A DNA stretch of 64,000 nucleotides, taken from positions 372,001 through 436,000 of the forward strand of contig JADJVA010000004.1 in the NCBI GenBank assembly GCA_016716765.1, given 5' to 3'. A program made the position numbers and the translations under genes. This DNA is from Bdellovibrionales bacterium. GTDB lineage: Bacteria; Bdellovibrionota; Bdellovibrionia; Bdellovibrionales; UBA1609. This document shows, in pieces, positions 8,066 to 17,450 of the stretch. Under the pieces are notes generated by a model, which was not told where the DNA came from, made no database searches, and worked only from the letters and a program-made list of their open reading frames with translations. Position 1 is the stretch's first letter, and the number at the start of each line of letters is the position of its first letter.

Positions 8066-9706
8066 GTGGTGATGTGGGGAAGATATTTGCGACCAACTGG
8101 CTTTTTCATCTGTGCCTCAGGTTTTGGCCTCTTGATTGTTTTTAACTCTTGCGGTGGAGATTTCGCTCCCCGGGCAAGTGTCTGTCGCGCGGCAGACTCT
8201 CCGCTCGGAAATCTCGTCAGAAATACTATTGCTGAGAAATCTTTTGAGCGCCAATATTCATCTCCGTTTTCAGCAGAAAAGGTCCTCTTGGGAGAATATA
8301 AGATTTCGAATGGCAGCTTCCAAGGCTTCCAGAAAGTCACGGACAGTCCAGAAATATTGCCAGTGGGATCAAAGCTTGTCGCCCTTGTCGACACCTCCTG
8401 TCTGATGAAGATGAAAACGGAGAATCCTGTTCCAGAATTGCTCAGTATGGAGTTAACCAAGGATCGGCCCATTTTTAGTGATTTGGATAAGCAAGCCTTC
8501 AGTTTTGAAACCTCAAAGCCCCTAGCTGTCAGTGATCTCGAAAACGAAGCCAGGAAAGACGAGTGTCTTTTGGGGGTCAGCTACAACCGCACTTACAAAA
8601 TGCAGGCGACATTTAATGACCCAGAGGCGGTCAATCAAGGGCATGTGCGTGCTCTTAGATTGTTATCCACATTTGATGGCTTTTACGATCAAACAAATGG
8701 CATGCCTCTGATCAACAATGGCAGAGAACCAATCATTGCTATCATTGATACGGGAGTTGACTATACGCACCCAGATCTTATTTCTAGAATGTGGCGAAAT
8801 CGAAATGGCGTTGGCATTGATGCCTCAACCATTGGAACTTCGGCCGTGAACTATGACCCTATGGACAACTCCTCGATTTCCCACGGCACGCACGTTGCGG
8901 GTTTGGTTGCAGCCGCTGGAAATAATGGAGTGGGCCTCATTGGCATCATGCCGTTTTTTGCAAAGATTATGGCAATTCGAGTGTTCTATTTTCGAGAAAA
9001 TAGCTATGAAACGACGAGCGAAGTTGTGTCTAACGGAATCCGATTTGCCTATCAAAATGGGGCGGATGTCATTAATTTGAGTTTAGGGCGGCTAACCTCC
9101 GGTTCGGACAGTGATCCATTTTATCTCGACGCCATTCGTGAAGCAGTCAATCGAGACAGTGTGGTCGTTGCGGCCATCGGCAATTCAAGCAGTGCATCAG
9201 CGCCAGGACGTCAGGTCGATGGGGTTAACCTGACCTCATTGCCTGCATTGTATGGTGAATCCATTCAAGGAATGATATCGGTTGGATCCATTGACAGCAA
9301 TACCAATAATTGGAGCACCTTCAGTCATTTTAGCCCAAGATATGTTGAGCTCTCAGCCCCGGGAGCGGAAAGTCCGAGTTTGGGTCTTCTTTCAACTGTA
9401 ACTCCTGTCGCCTTTCATCAGAATCTGCTGTATTCTCGACTTTCTGGAACTTCAATGTCGGCCCCAATTGTTTCTGGTGCCGCTGCTCTGACAATCGGAA
9501 TTCTGCGAAATACGTTTGGAATGAAGCCAAAAGCCGCAGAAGTGGAAAGCCTGCTTGCAGGCAGCTCTTTTAGGGATAGTAAACTGACTGGTTACTTTAA
9601 AGAAGGACGGAGAATGGATTTTGAGGGTTTGATGAGTCTGATTCACAAAACCTATCCAGAGACAGTGGGCGCAAGTGGAGTTTTTTCTTCTCGAGGCTGC
9701 CCATAG
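8066..9706 (+). CDS. Subtilisin-family (S8) serine protease, predicted lipoprotein
   Basis: About 547 residues. The full triad of the subtilase family is visible: Asp in IAIIDTGVDYTHPD (about residue 227), His in SHGTHVAGL (about 272) and Ser in LSGTSMSAPI (about 463), with the oxyanion Asn in AAIGNSS. The N-terminus has a signal helix (GFFICASGFGLLIVF) and a lipobox-like NSC, so the enzyme is probably lipid-anchored or secreted, with an about 200-residue N-terminal pro-region. GTG 8066 lies 8 bases after AGGAGAG and is the best start; ATG 8072 is possible and TTG 8024 is unlikely. It likely degrades extracellular or periplasmic protein. No operon partner is evident. Confidence 0.92.
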   Translation: MVMWGRYLRPTGFFICASGFGLLIVFNSCGGDFAPRASVCRAADSPLGNLVRNTIAEKSFERQYSSPFSAEKVLLGEYKISNGSFQGFQKVTDSPEILPVGSKLVALVDTSCLMKMKTENPVPELLSMELTKDRPIFSDLDKQAFSFETSKPLAVSDLENEARKDECLLGVSYNRTYKMQATFNDPEAVNQGHVRALRLLSTFDGFYDQTNGMPLINNGREPIIAIIDTGVDYTHPDLISRMWRNRNGVGIDASTIGTSAVNYDPMDNSSISHGTHVAGLVAAAGNNGVGLIGIMPFFAKIMAIRVFYFRENSYETTSEVVSNGIRFAYQNGADVINLSLGRLTSGSDSDPFYLDAIREAVNRDSVVVAAIGNSSSASAPGRQVDGVNLTSLPALYGESIQGMISVGSIDSNTNNWSTFSHFSPRYVELSAPGAESPSLGLLSTVTPVAFHQNLLYSRLSGTSMSAPIVSGAAALTIGILRNTFGMKPKAAEVESLLAGSSFRDSKLTGYFKEGRRMDFEGLMSLIHKTYPETVGASGVFSSRGCP

Positions 9707-9785
9707 CCGCTATTGTGTAGGAGAAATCCTCGCGGAATGAACCTTCGACTTTTTGATTTAGCAACTTTGTTGGAGAAGGCCATTT

Positions 9786-11846
9786 ATGTCAGATAACCAT
9801 GTGATATTCACGGATCTTATCTTGATTTTAGGTTCAGCTACTTTGGTAGCCACGATCTTTCACTCCTTGCGACTGCCGCCAATCGTCGGTTTTCTTATTG
9901 CAGGCATTTTAGTCGGTCCACATGGACTTGGATGGGTAAAGACCGTAATGCGAGTGGAACTCCTCACCGAAATTGCCGGTATTTTATTGATGTTCACGAT
10001 CGGATTGGAGTTTTCTTTGCGTCAACTGCGTTCCTTGCAAAGAATTTTTCTTAGCCTTGGAGGGGGGCAGATGGGGATGACCATAGGAGTCAGTTTGCTT
10101 GTCCTTCGGTATGGATTTGATCTTTCCTGGCCCCAGTCATTTTTCTTTTCATCGATCATTGCTCTCAGTTCGACTGCTGTGGTTTTAAAACTATTAAAAG
10201 AGGGAAGAAATCTCGATTCTCCATTTGGACAGACATCGCTGGCAATCCTTCTCTTCCAAGATTTTTCTGTCATACCTCTGTTGCTGACTGTCCCGCTCTT
10301 AGCGGAGGGTGGCGGCGAGCATCTCATTCAATTTGATCCTCTCATGATCGGCATGTTTCTTTTGAAATCTATGGGGCTTATTTTGTTCATTGGAGTGTGT
10401 GCAAGATGGATCGTTCCTTTTGTGCTCGATCGAGTTGTTCGAACCCGTAGCAGCGAGGTATTTTTCTTTTCGGTCTTATTTATTTGCGGCGGAACGGCAC
10501 TGTTGATTGAAAAAATAGGTCTCTCTCTTTCTCTTGGGGCTTTTTTTGCTGGCCTTATGATATCTAGCTCCCCCTTTGGAAAACAGGCAACCGCCGAATT
10601 TGCTCCTCTGCGAGATAATTTTTTGGGATTATTTTTTGTTTCAATCGGAATGCTGCTGAGTTTGGATTTTCTTGCATCAAATACGCTCCAGATATTGGCC
10701 TTTGCTCTTGGCATTTCTTTGTTAAAGTTCATATCTATCTATTTGGTCCTGTGGTTTTCTGGCCATACCTCTTCTGTTGCCTCCGTCACAGCCTTGATAT
10801 TATTTCAGATTGGTGAATTTTCATTTATTCTCGCGGATCGTGGCAGGGTCCTTGGCTTAATGTCGGATAGACAGTATCAGTATTTTTTGGCTGTCTCCAT
10901 CATTTCACTGATCCTCACTCCCCTACTTTATCGAATTGCGCCAAAGTTGGGGTTTCGAGACAAGCCCCTCAGCATGGTTTCTCAGCGGTTTCAGAATCTT
11001 GCAAAAAGTCTGAAAATTCATTGGATCAGGAGTTTGATTGGCAGCTCATCAACGAACCAGGAGTCTGCTCCTCAGGGTGGTCATTCGCTTATTATTGGGT
11101 TCGGAATTGCAGGACAGGAAGTTGCTTCAGCGTTAAAGTCACTTCGCCTGCCTTATCGAATCATCGAAATGAACGGAACTTCAGTTCGGGAGGGTCTTAA
11201 ACGAGGTGAACCTATTTTTTTTGGAGATGGTTCAAAAGAAGAAATACTTCATCAGGGCGGGCTTGAGCGAGCTCATTTGGTTATACTTGTCGTAAATAGT
11301 TTGGATATTACCGAAGCAATTTTACGAACCATTTATCGGATTCGCCCGGAAATCAAAGTTCTTGTTCGTTTGCAATATATGCGTGATTTAGAAAAAATGG
11401 ATTTTAATCCAAATCTTGAGCCCGTCATTTCTGAATTCGAAACTTCATTGGAAATATTGGCCCGTACCCTACGTGCCTATGGAGCGGACGAGAAGCAGAT
11501 TTATGACTTTACTCTGGAAGCTCAGCAACGGTTAAAGAGTTCTCGAAATGGAATTAAGGAGTCCGAGCGAAGAACAATAGACATGCCCGCCTGGCAAGCT
11601 CTGGCAAATCTTTACCCCATGAAATTAAAGAGCGATTCCTATGCCGCAGGAAAGACTCTCGGTGAGCTTGATTTACGAAAGCGCACTGGAGCCACACTTG
11701 TCTCTGTTTTTCGTGACGGATTAGGCGTTGCAGTGCCCGATGCCAATTTTTCTCTTGAAAGGAACGATACGCTATATTTACTCGGTACCAGCGAGTCTAT
11801 TAAATCCGCAGAATTACTTCTCGCTGGAGAAGCAGCTATCACCTGA
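9786..11846 (+). CDS. Kef-type monovalent cation:proton antiporter (CPA2) with RCK domain
   Basis: 686 residues. Residues about 5-390 form a Na+/H+-exchanger-type membrane domain of around 12 helices (SLRLPPIVGFLIAGILVGPH and MFTIGLEFSLRQL are typical CPA2 sequences). A cytoplasmic RCK/TrkA-N domain follows (about 433-550) with the nucleotide-binding turn IIGFGIAGQEVASAL, and a TrkA-C domain at about 610-686. This is the KefB/KefC or YbaL-like layout, exchanging K+ or Na+ for H+ under ligand control; substrate cannot be told from sequence alone. A GAGAAGG ribosome site precedes the ATG. Its last 8 bases overlap the convergent gene on the minus strand. Confidence 0.93.
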   Translation: MSDNHVIFTDLILILGSATLVATIFHSLRLPPIVGFLIAGILVGPHGLGWVKTVMRVELLTEIAGILLMFTIGLEFSLRQLRSLQRIFLSLGGGQMGMTIGVSLLVLRYGFDLSWPQSFFFSSIIALSSTAVVLKLLKEGRNLDSPFGQTSLAILLFQDFSVIPLLLTVPLLAEGGGEHLIQFDPLMIGMFLLKSMGLILFIGVCARWIVPFVLDRVVRTRSSEVFFFSVLFICGGTALLIEKIGLSLSLGAFFAGLMISSSPFGKQATAEFAPLRDNFLGLFFVSIGMLLSLDFLASNTLQILAFALGISLLKFISIYLVLWFSGHTSSVASVTALILFQIGEFSFILADRGRVLGLMSDRQYQYFLAVSIISLILTPLLYRIAPKLGFRDKPLSMVSQRFQNLAKSLKIHWIRSLIGSSSTNQESAPQGGHSLIIGFGIAGQEVASALKSLRLPYRIIEMNGTSVREGLKRGEPIFFGDGSKEEILHQGGLERAHLVILVVNSLDITEAILRTIYRIRPEIKVLVRLQYMRDLEKMDFNPNLEPVISEFETSLEILARTLRAYGADEKQIYDFTLEAQQRLKSSRNGIKESERRTIDMPAWQALANLYPMKLKSDSYAAGKTLGELDLRKRTGATLVSVFRDGLGVAVPDANFSLERNDTLYLLGTSESIKSAELLLAGEAAIT

Positions 11847-12870
11847 ATTTATACCGTCTGCTTATTAGATTGAAAATACCTAGAGTATCGAAGACATCAA
11901 CTAGGCCACTCGGAAAATATTTCTTGGCCCTTAAAACAATATTCCTGTGAACTTGCTCAGACCGATATAGTTGCAATCGTTTCTTCACAAACGCGTGTTT
12001 TGGCGTCGAGAGAATTTCTTCAATTTTATCTACAAAATCAATGTCCTGCCTGTAGCTGATCCATCCTCTCAATAGGGCCATTGCTGCCAGCTTTTCCTCG
12101 TCTGATAACTTAGAAAATTGCTTTCCAACTGCTGTCCCCTGCCCATTCTCTGCTAGAAGACCGACTTCACGAAGTATCTTAATTGCCTCCTGGCCAGGCT
12201 CAGGATTGATCATATTTCTCAATCTTGATATGTCATTGAGAGTCCATGCGCGGTGGACAAAATCATATTCATCCGAAAACGCATGAGCCTCTTCGCGAAA
12301 GACGCCATTTAGCCTATTCAGACGCAATTCAGCTTCATTGAATGCCAACTTTGGGTCACTGTGACCCCCATGTAATCTCAAATAATGACTTAATTCATGT
12401 CGTAAAGTAACTCGGCTATAGGGTCCTGAATGAAGGATTTCCATCACCAGTCGAGGTAAACGGTCAGGAGAGAACCGAACGGATCCCTGTTGCCTGTTGT
12501 CTTCGGACATGTCGTAGTCCGTGTCTTCCAAGCCTTTTAGGAGAGCTTCCATTTTTTCATCGGGAAAGGAACTAAAATCTTCCGCAATGATCTGAGCCAG
12601 AATTTGATCAACGCGAGTCAACTCGTCCGCCCAATTTTGATCAACTGCAAATTGTTTTGCGAAAAATCTAAGGATTCTTTCTTTGATTTGGGCAGGTGGT
12701 GACAAGTTATTTCGGCAAGCTGAAGCCTCTGCCAAATTCTGAGAGATTAAAAACAACGGCCCGGCAATGAAGCAAATGAGGCCGTGAAGAAGACAATTTT
12801 TGGCATTAGATCGTCTAATTTGGCACAAGGGAGTTTCCTTAAGCAGCTCAAGGGTAAATAGCAAGCTCAT
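11839..12870 (-). CDS. Exported protein with HExxH zinc-metallopeptidase motif
   Basis: 343 residues. The N-terminus is long and contains a hydrophobic export segment (CLLHGLICFIAGPLFLISQNLAEASA). The centre carries VTLRHELSHYLRLHGGH, a classical HExxH zinc-binding motif. Acidic residues about 20-35 positions downstream (FNEAEL, FREEAHAFSDEY) could supply the third gluzincin ligand. I do not recognise the family, so peptidase activity is inferred from the motif alone. The gene is convergent with the Kef antiporter (8-bp overlap at the stops). No strong ribosome site is seen before ATG 12870, so the true start may be somewhat downstream. Confidence 0.75.
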   Translation of the reverse strand: MSLLFTLELLKETPLCQIRRSNAKNCLLHGLICFIAGPLFLISQNLAEASACRNNLSPPAQIKERILRFFAKQFAVDQNWADELTRVDQILAQIIAEDFSSFPDEKMEALLKGLEDTDYDMSEDNRQQGSVRFSPDRLPRLVMEILHSGPYSRVTLRHELSHYLRLHGGHSDPKLAFNEAELRLNRLNGVFREEAHAFSDEYDFVHRAWTLNDISRLRNMINPEPGQEAIKILREVGLLAENGQGTAVGKQFSKLSDEEKLAAMALLRGWISYRQDIDFVDKIEEILSTPKHAFVKKRLQLYRSEQVHRNIVLRAKKYFPSGLVDVFDTLGIFNLISRRYKFR

Positions 12871-12954
12871 AAGTACTCTATAGCAATACTCGGGCCTTTC
12901 GCTGACCAGAAAAAATTCAGGTTCCCTTGCAGGTGGATTGTGATTGAGAGTCGT

Positions 12955-13365
12955 CTAGAGAATGTCGACCCAATCATCTTCTCCCTGTCGCAATCTGACT
13001 CCGACAAGAAGTGATCCTAGGCGCTTTTTTAATTCAATAAAGCAATATTCTGCGATGTTTTCTACTGTTGGGACCCGTACTTTGAAAAAATCGACTTCAT
13101 ATCCCAAATGCTTTTTGTTGAGGAGTGCAACGACTTCTTTCAGATCTTCTTCTACGTCGGTGAGATTGACGACTAAACTGGTCTTTGGATCGCGGTGCCC
13201 AGCCAGACGCGCTTCCAATATAAAATTATACCCATGGCCATATTCGCTACAGGAATCACCAAACACTTTCTGATTTTGGTCTTCGGTCCAGGTAAAATTA
13301 AAATATCTCACTCCGGCACTGAAATAAGCCTTTCTCGATAAAATGACTAAGGATGATTTAGACAT
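12955..13365 (-). CDS. 6-pyruvoyl-tetrahydropterin synthase (QueD)-like protein with degenerate active site
   Basis: 136 residues from ATG 13365, chosen because GAGGAG lies directly upstream. The fold signature of the PTPS/QueD family is clear: AYFSAG near the start, CSEYGHGYNFILEARLAG in the middle, and PTVENIAEY later. Key residues differ, however. The first zinc His of FSAxH is Val, the HGHNY motif is HGYNF, the Asp-His pair before the LN turn is replaced (LNKKHLGY), and only the catalytic-type Cys and one zinc His remain. QueD makes carboxytetrahydropterin for queuosine; this copy may be inactive or have another role. It is divergent from the M14 lipoprotein gene. Confidence 0.75.
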   Translation of the reverse strand: MSKSSLVILSRKAYFSAGVRYFNFTWTEDQNQKVFGDSCSEYGHGYNFILEARLAGHRDPKTSLVVNLTDVEEDLKEVVALLNKKHLGYEVDFFKVRVPTVENIAEYCFIELKKRLGSLLVGVRLRQGEDDWVDIL

Positions 13366-13487
13366 TGGCTCCTCATAATTCAAAAAAAGTGACCAAACCA
13401 AGTTCCCCGAAGCTTGACTCTAGTCGAGGCCTGTCCAAGAATGGAGGATATATTTTCTGCGTCATTTTTACTGTGAGGCGAGCATTC

Positions 13488-14507
13488 ATGGGCAGACTAT
13501 TTTTCGCTGTGATCGGAGTTTTGGTGGCTCCCCTAATCCAATCCTGTTCTAATTTATTGGTAGAAATGAGCAGTGAGAAAATCTCTCTTGCGCCCACTGA
13601 GACAACTGCTACCCGAGAAAACCCGCCATTGGTTTCAGCAATTGATTCCTCAAGTAAAATTCTACCTTCTTCGCTGAAGGTGGAAAAACAGACAGATAAA
13701 ACTGACAAAAGCGAAATTCAGTATGATCAAAACGAAGTCTCATCCATTTGCAATCTTGAGTTGGCGCGGCTTCCAGGTCCATTAAAGAGTGAAGATTTTG
13801 CCAAAGCTTGTAAAAAAGCTCAGGTGCTTCAGGGATGTGTGAGCGAGGAGAGACGTCCAATATTTCATTACGAAAGATTAAGCAGTGATTCGAAAGGAAA
13901 AAAAATTCTTGCTTTGGCCCTTATTCACGGGGATGAACTGCCCAGCGGCAGCGTTGCGCGGGCATGGATGGCGAGACTTGAAAGCGTTGAGCCGCGTAAT
14001 TCCTGGAGAGTTATTCCTGTTTTGAATCCCGATGGATTTGGCAAAAAAACCCGTGTCAATGCCCGCGGAGTTGATATCAACCGCAACTTCCCGACAGAGG
14101 GATGGGAGCGTGAAGCTGTTCAAAGATGGAAATCAATGAGCAAAAGCGATCCTCGTCGATATCCGGGTCCGAATTCAGGAAGTGAAATGGAAACTCGCTG
14201 CGCGATGAAGCACATTGAGGATTTTAACCCAGATTTTATTATTTCGATACATACCCCGCTCGGAGTTTTGGATTTTGATGGGCCGAGACTGAAGTATCCC
14301 CGTTTTGAGCCCCTACCTTGGATATCATTAGGCAATTTTCCGGGCAGCTTAGGGCGTTATATGTGGAAAGATCATAACGTTCCCGTGCTGACGATCGAGC
14401 TCAAGGGGTCTGGAGGCCTAAAGAGACTTGAGCAGTTTGATCACCTCCAGGATATCTCAGGCACGGTGGCCATTCAGTCTAACAAAGCCAAGGAAGAAAA
14501 GAACTAG
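13488..14507 (+). CDS. M14-family zinc carboxypeptidase/murein peptide amidase-like lipoprotein
   Basis: 339 residues from ATG 13488, which follows a TGAGGCG site; upstream in-frame codons belong to the divergent promoter region. A signal peptide ends in a lipobox LIQSC. The M14 zinc site is complete: HGDE (about residues 147-150, H and E ligands), NPDG, RNFP, SIHT (His about 255) and TIELKG (catalytic Glu about 304). The arrangement is that of MpaA-type gamma-D-Glu-diaminopimelate amidases, so the substrate may be murein peptides; ordinary carboxypeptidase activity is the alternative. Its stop is followed immediately by the cytidine deaminase start, so the two are co-transcribed. Confidence 0.85.
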   Translation: MGRLFFAVIGVLVAPLIQSCSNLLVEMSSEKISLAPTETTATRENPPLVSAIDSSSKILPSSLKVEKQTDKTDKSEIQYDQNEVSSICNLELARLPGPLKSEDFAKACKKAQVLQGCVSEERRPIFHYERLSSDSKGKKILALALIHGDELPSGSVARAWMARLESVEPRNSWRVIPVLNPDGFGKKTRVNARGVDINRNFPTEGWEREAVQRWKSMSKSDPRRYPGPNSGSEMETRCAMKHIEDFNPDFIISIHTPLGVLDFDGPRLKYPRFEPLPWISLGNFPGSLGRYMWKDHNVPVLTIELKGSGGLKRLEQFDHLQDISGTVAIQSNKAKEEKN

Positions 14508-14918
14508 ATGAGCCTCACTCCTTCCCTAAAAAAGCAACTTCTTGATGCCGCCATAAAGGCGCGATTGAATTCTTATAGCCCCTACAGTAAATGCAAGGTC
14601 GGCTCGGCACTCTTGATGGATGATCAACGAATATTTTCTGGTTGCAACATTGAAAACGCCTCCTACGGGGCCACCATCTGCGCCGAAAGGTCTGCGATAT
14701 TTTCAGCGATCGGACAGGGATTTAAAAATGTGCAAGCCATATTGGTTGTGACAGATTCTCTCGAACCATGGCCTCCCTGCGGGATGTGCCGTCAGGTCCT
14801 GAGCGAATTTGCCTCAGCAGAGGTCCCTGTTTTCCTGTGCAACCTCGATGGAGTTGTGAGAGAGAAAACCCTAGGAGAGCTCTGCCCTCACTTTTTTGGG
14901 CCTCTCCAACTATCTTGA
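14508..14918 (+). CDS. cdd: Cytidine deaminase
   Basis: 136 residues, the usual size of the small tetrameric cytidine deaminases. The zinc-binding catalytic motif is complete: TICAERSA (Cys and the proton-shuttling Glu) and PWPPCGMCRQ (two Cys ligands). SPYSKCKVGSAL near the N-terminus is the typical substrate-binding strand. The enzyme converts cytidine or deoxycytidine to uridine or deoxyuridine in pyrimidine salvage, in the cytoplasm. The ATG follows the TAG of the M14 peptidase gene with no gap, so translation is probably coupled. A salvage function suits an organism consuming host nucleosides, though that is inference. Confidence 0.96.
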   Translation: MSLTPSLKKQLLDAAIKARLNSYSPYSKCKVGSALLMDDQRIFSGCNIENASYGATICAERSAIFSAIGQGFKNVQAILVVTDSLEPWPPCGMCRQVLSEFASAEVPVFLCNLDGVVREKTLGELCPHFFGPLQLS

Positions 14919-15001
14919 GCTTTTTTCTTGATACCCCGGTCAAATTCCAGCAGTCAGTCCGCGGTTAATCTCGTCAGTCTCAGGTAGGTAGTCCTCATAG
15001 A

Positions 15002-16765
15002 TCATAGCAATCGCTCTCGGCAGGAATGAGACTGAATAATCCCCTCCTTTTCAGCCGCTTTTAGCCAAGCAGGAAATTCTTTTAATATTTTTTGCAATAA
15101 AACTTCTTCGGGCATTTCGGTTAAATCTTTAGCCGTCAATGCAAAGAAACCTGTATTGTCGATCCGGCGACCCTCAAGTGTATCCAGTTTTTCTAAAACG
15201 CCATAACCACTTCCTGCCCAACCGACAAACTGAAGAAAAATTGGAACACCATCGCTAGCCATAGACTTAATTTTCTCACTTATGGCCCTTGAGCTCCCGA
15301 CTCCGCCATCATGAACAACAATAGCAAGTACCGGTTTTTTTGTTCCCGCATAATCTCGGCTCAACATTTCAAGAAGGGCAACCTCGTCATTGCTGGAGCC
15401 AAGTCCTGGAAATATCCCGCTCCAACCGGAATAAGGCTGTCGAGATATCCCTAAATCCTTCAGTTGATCCGCATTCAGCTGATTCGCATCGTAACCAAGT
15501 GCGTGCAAGATATCTTCCTGATTGGAGTAAGACTTTCGAAAAATCTTTCCTAAAAATCCCCCTTGAGTTGTCTGTTCATAGGGCATGCGGCTTTGTTGTG
15601 CTCTCTTTACAAACTGCTCATAATTTTCCAGTGTAATAGAATCACCGACCTCGTCCCCTGTCGTATCAATCGACAACCTAGCGCAATGGGAGGCAAATGC
15701 GTAACAGGGAATGGCCCCATCAGGGTCTAATCGTAGAGCCAAGGGTACGATGCGATTAATTAGCCTTTGAACACCCTCAGGGTATTGGCTCTGCATTGAT
15801 CCGGATGCATCCAGGACAAGGAGAACATCCGCAAATATTTCACCCAAACCCATTTTGTCGACAAGGACATTCACTTTCTTTGCCAAATCCACGAGACCAG
15901 GCGCTTTTTTTGAAATCTTTTCCAGGGTGATTTTGTTCCTTTGCTCTGCAGTGGAGGGAGGTGGTTGGAGTGGCTGTGCGGGTGATTCAGGAACAGCAGG
16001 TTGAGGGGCCGACTCTTGGCCTTTCATTTCCGGGTCGTCAGCTCTCGCTCCACCGAAGGATTCAAATAAACTTGCAAATCCGCCCTTAAACCCATCTCCC
16101 TGGGTCCTTATTTTCCAACCATTGCCATGCCTGTAAAGAGTTAACAGGAAAATCGCTCTTTCTTCGGTCAAGGATCCAACTTGAGGTGAGAAGATAGCAA
16201 TTTTATTTTCTCCCGCTCGCACAATAGTAGTAATGAATTCAAGATCTTTAACCATCGGATCTTGCGCGTCCCCTTCAAGTGAGGTAGCGAGAGCTAAACT
16301 CAGCTCGGTTACTTCTGTGGGGATCTTGCCCAGCTCGACACGAAAGATGGTTTTGTAAATTTTAGATTTTTGATCCAGTTCACGAGTGACGATCTCAACA
16401 GACTTATCTGGAGACTGCAAATTATTGTAGAAGAGCGTCCACTCATCGGCTTCGATTTTATTTTGTCCATTAAGACCAAACAGAAAAGCCGGAATATCAT
16501 CTAGCTGAAGATTTCTTGATGATATTTTTTGCGGTGCTTGTGTTAGCACCTCCACAAAGAGCGAGCCCTTTGCATCTGCATCAACAATTGTTAATCTGGC
16601 TCCACTTTTAAGCGGTTCCGGATCCCCGGCCATTGCAGTCAAGCTTGGTGACGAGACTGAAAAAAAGAGCGGGATCATGACCGTCAAAAGAAAGCAGGAA
16701 AGTCGCTTGCAAAGAAACTGAATGTCAGAAAAAAGAGAAGTGAAGAGATTAAACACACTAAACAT
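15002..16765 (-). CDS. Exported TerD-like and von Willebrand factor A domain fusion protein
   Basis: 587 residues from ATG 16765, preceded by GAGAGGA; a GTG further up is less likely. An N-terminal signal or anchor helix (LSCFLLTVMIPLFFSVSS) precedes a TerD-like domain at about residues 55-255: DDIPAFLFGLNGQ, EWTLFYNNLQSPD, and LLTLYRHGNGWKIRTQGDGF match the TerD core. The Asp-rich calcium loop (GDGDDE in TerD) is degraded. After a Pro-rich linker, a vWA domain (about 310-570) begins DVLLVLDASGSMQSQ with an intact DxSxS MIDAS motif, as in TerF/TerY. Tellurium-resistance-type proteins are normally cytoplasmic, so the export signal is notable. Function unknown, probably metal-dependent protein binding in the envelope. 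Confidence 0.8.
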   Translation of the reverse strand: MFSVFNLFTSLFSDIQFLCKRLSCFLLTVMIPLFFSVSSPSLTAMAGDPEPLKSGARLTIVDADAKGSLFVEVLTQAPQKISSRNLQLDDIPAFLFGLNGQNKIEADEWTLFYNNLQSPDKSVEIVTRELDQKSKIYKTIFRVELGKIPTEVTELSLALATSLEGDAQDPMVKDLEFITTIVRAGENKIAIFSPQVGSLTEERAIFLLTLYRHGNGWKIRTQGDGFKGGFASLFESFGGARADDPEMKGQESAPQPAVPESPAQPLQPPPSTAEQRNKITLEKISKKAPGLVDLAKKVNVLVDKMGLGEIFADVLLVLDASGSMQSQYPEGVQRLINRIVPLALRLDPDGAIPCYAFASHCARLSIDTTGDEVGDSITLENYEQFVKRAQQSRMPYEQTTQGGFLGKIFRKSYSNQEDILHALGYDANQLNADQLKDLGISRQPYSGWSGIFPGLGSSNDEVALLEMLSRDYAGTKKPVLAIVVHDGGVGSSRAISEKIKSMASDGVPIFLQFVGWAGSGYGVLEKLDTLEGRRIDNTGFFALTAKDLTEMPEEVLLQKILKEFPAWLKAAEKEGIIQSHSCRERLL

Positions 16766-16925
16766 AGAATTTCCTCTCGAGGGGACCAACTAGCTGGCGC
16801 AAGCCTTGCCACAGGTCTGACTTCAGGACAACTCAAATATTTTTTATGATCGATCCGTGACGAATCGTATGAAAAAATTATGAAATTTTTTGCAGACCCC
16901 TTAGAGCCCCGGCAGAAGAGTCTAT

Positions 16926-17450
16926 TTAGAATTTAAGAAATGCATGATACGGGGCTTTAAGCCGAACTCCTCCTTCGAGAGCCTTTAATTCCATGAGAAA
17001 AAGATGGGTGACGACATGGGCGCCACATTTTTTGACCAGGGTTTCTGCGGCAGAGGCTGTTCCTCCAGTCGCCAAAACATCGTCAATGATCACAACGCGA
17101 CTCTCTTCCGAAAAGGAATCCTTGTGCACTAGCAATGAGTCTGAGCCATACTCCAAATCATAGCTGTGGTTCACCGTTTCGCGAGGGAGCTTGCCTGGCT
17201 TACGAGCGAGGACCAAGGCAATTTCCCTGTGTTGGGCGACTGCGGCCCCAATAATAAACCCACGACTTTCGATGGCGCAGAGATGTGTTACATCAGAAGG
17301 GAGTTTCTCTGCGAATTTCATGGCCAGCGATTGAAATGCCGCCCCGTTCGCGAAGATGGGTGTGATATCCTTAAACAAAATCCCCTTCTTTGGAAAATCG
17401 GGCACATCCAAGATCAAAGAACCAATGTCGCTCATTTGCCAATGCTTCAC
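16926..17450 (-). CDS. apt: Adenine phosphoribosyltransferase
   Basis: 174 residues, normal for the family. The PRPP-binding signature VVIIDDVLATGGTA is intact, and FPKKGILFKDITP, IESRGFI and ARKPGKLP are typical Apt motifs. The enzyme makes AMP from adenine and PRPP in purine salvage. The GTG at 17450 overlaps the stop of the upstream lipoprotein gene (GTGA) and has a GGGAGA site; ATG 17435 is an alternative start. It is the last gene of the yfgM-bamB-lipoprotein-apt run, an unusual company for a salvage enzyme. Confidence 0.95.
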   Translation of the reverse strand: MKHWQMSDIGSLILDVPDFPKKGILFKDITPIFANGAAFQSLAMKFAEKLPSDVTHLCAIESRGFIIGAAVAQHREIALVLARKPGKLPRETVNHSYDLEYGSDSLLVHKDSFSEESRVVIIDDVLATGGTASAAETLVKKCGAHVVTHLFLMELKALEGGVRLKAPYHAFLKF

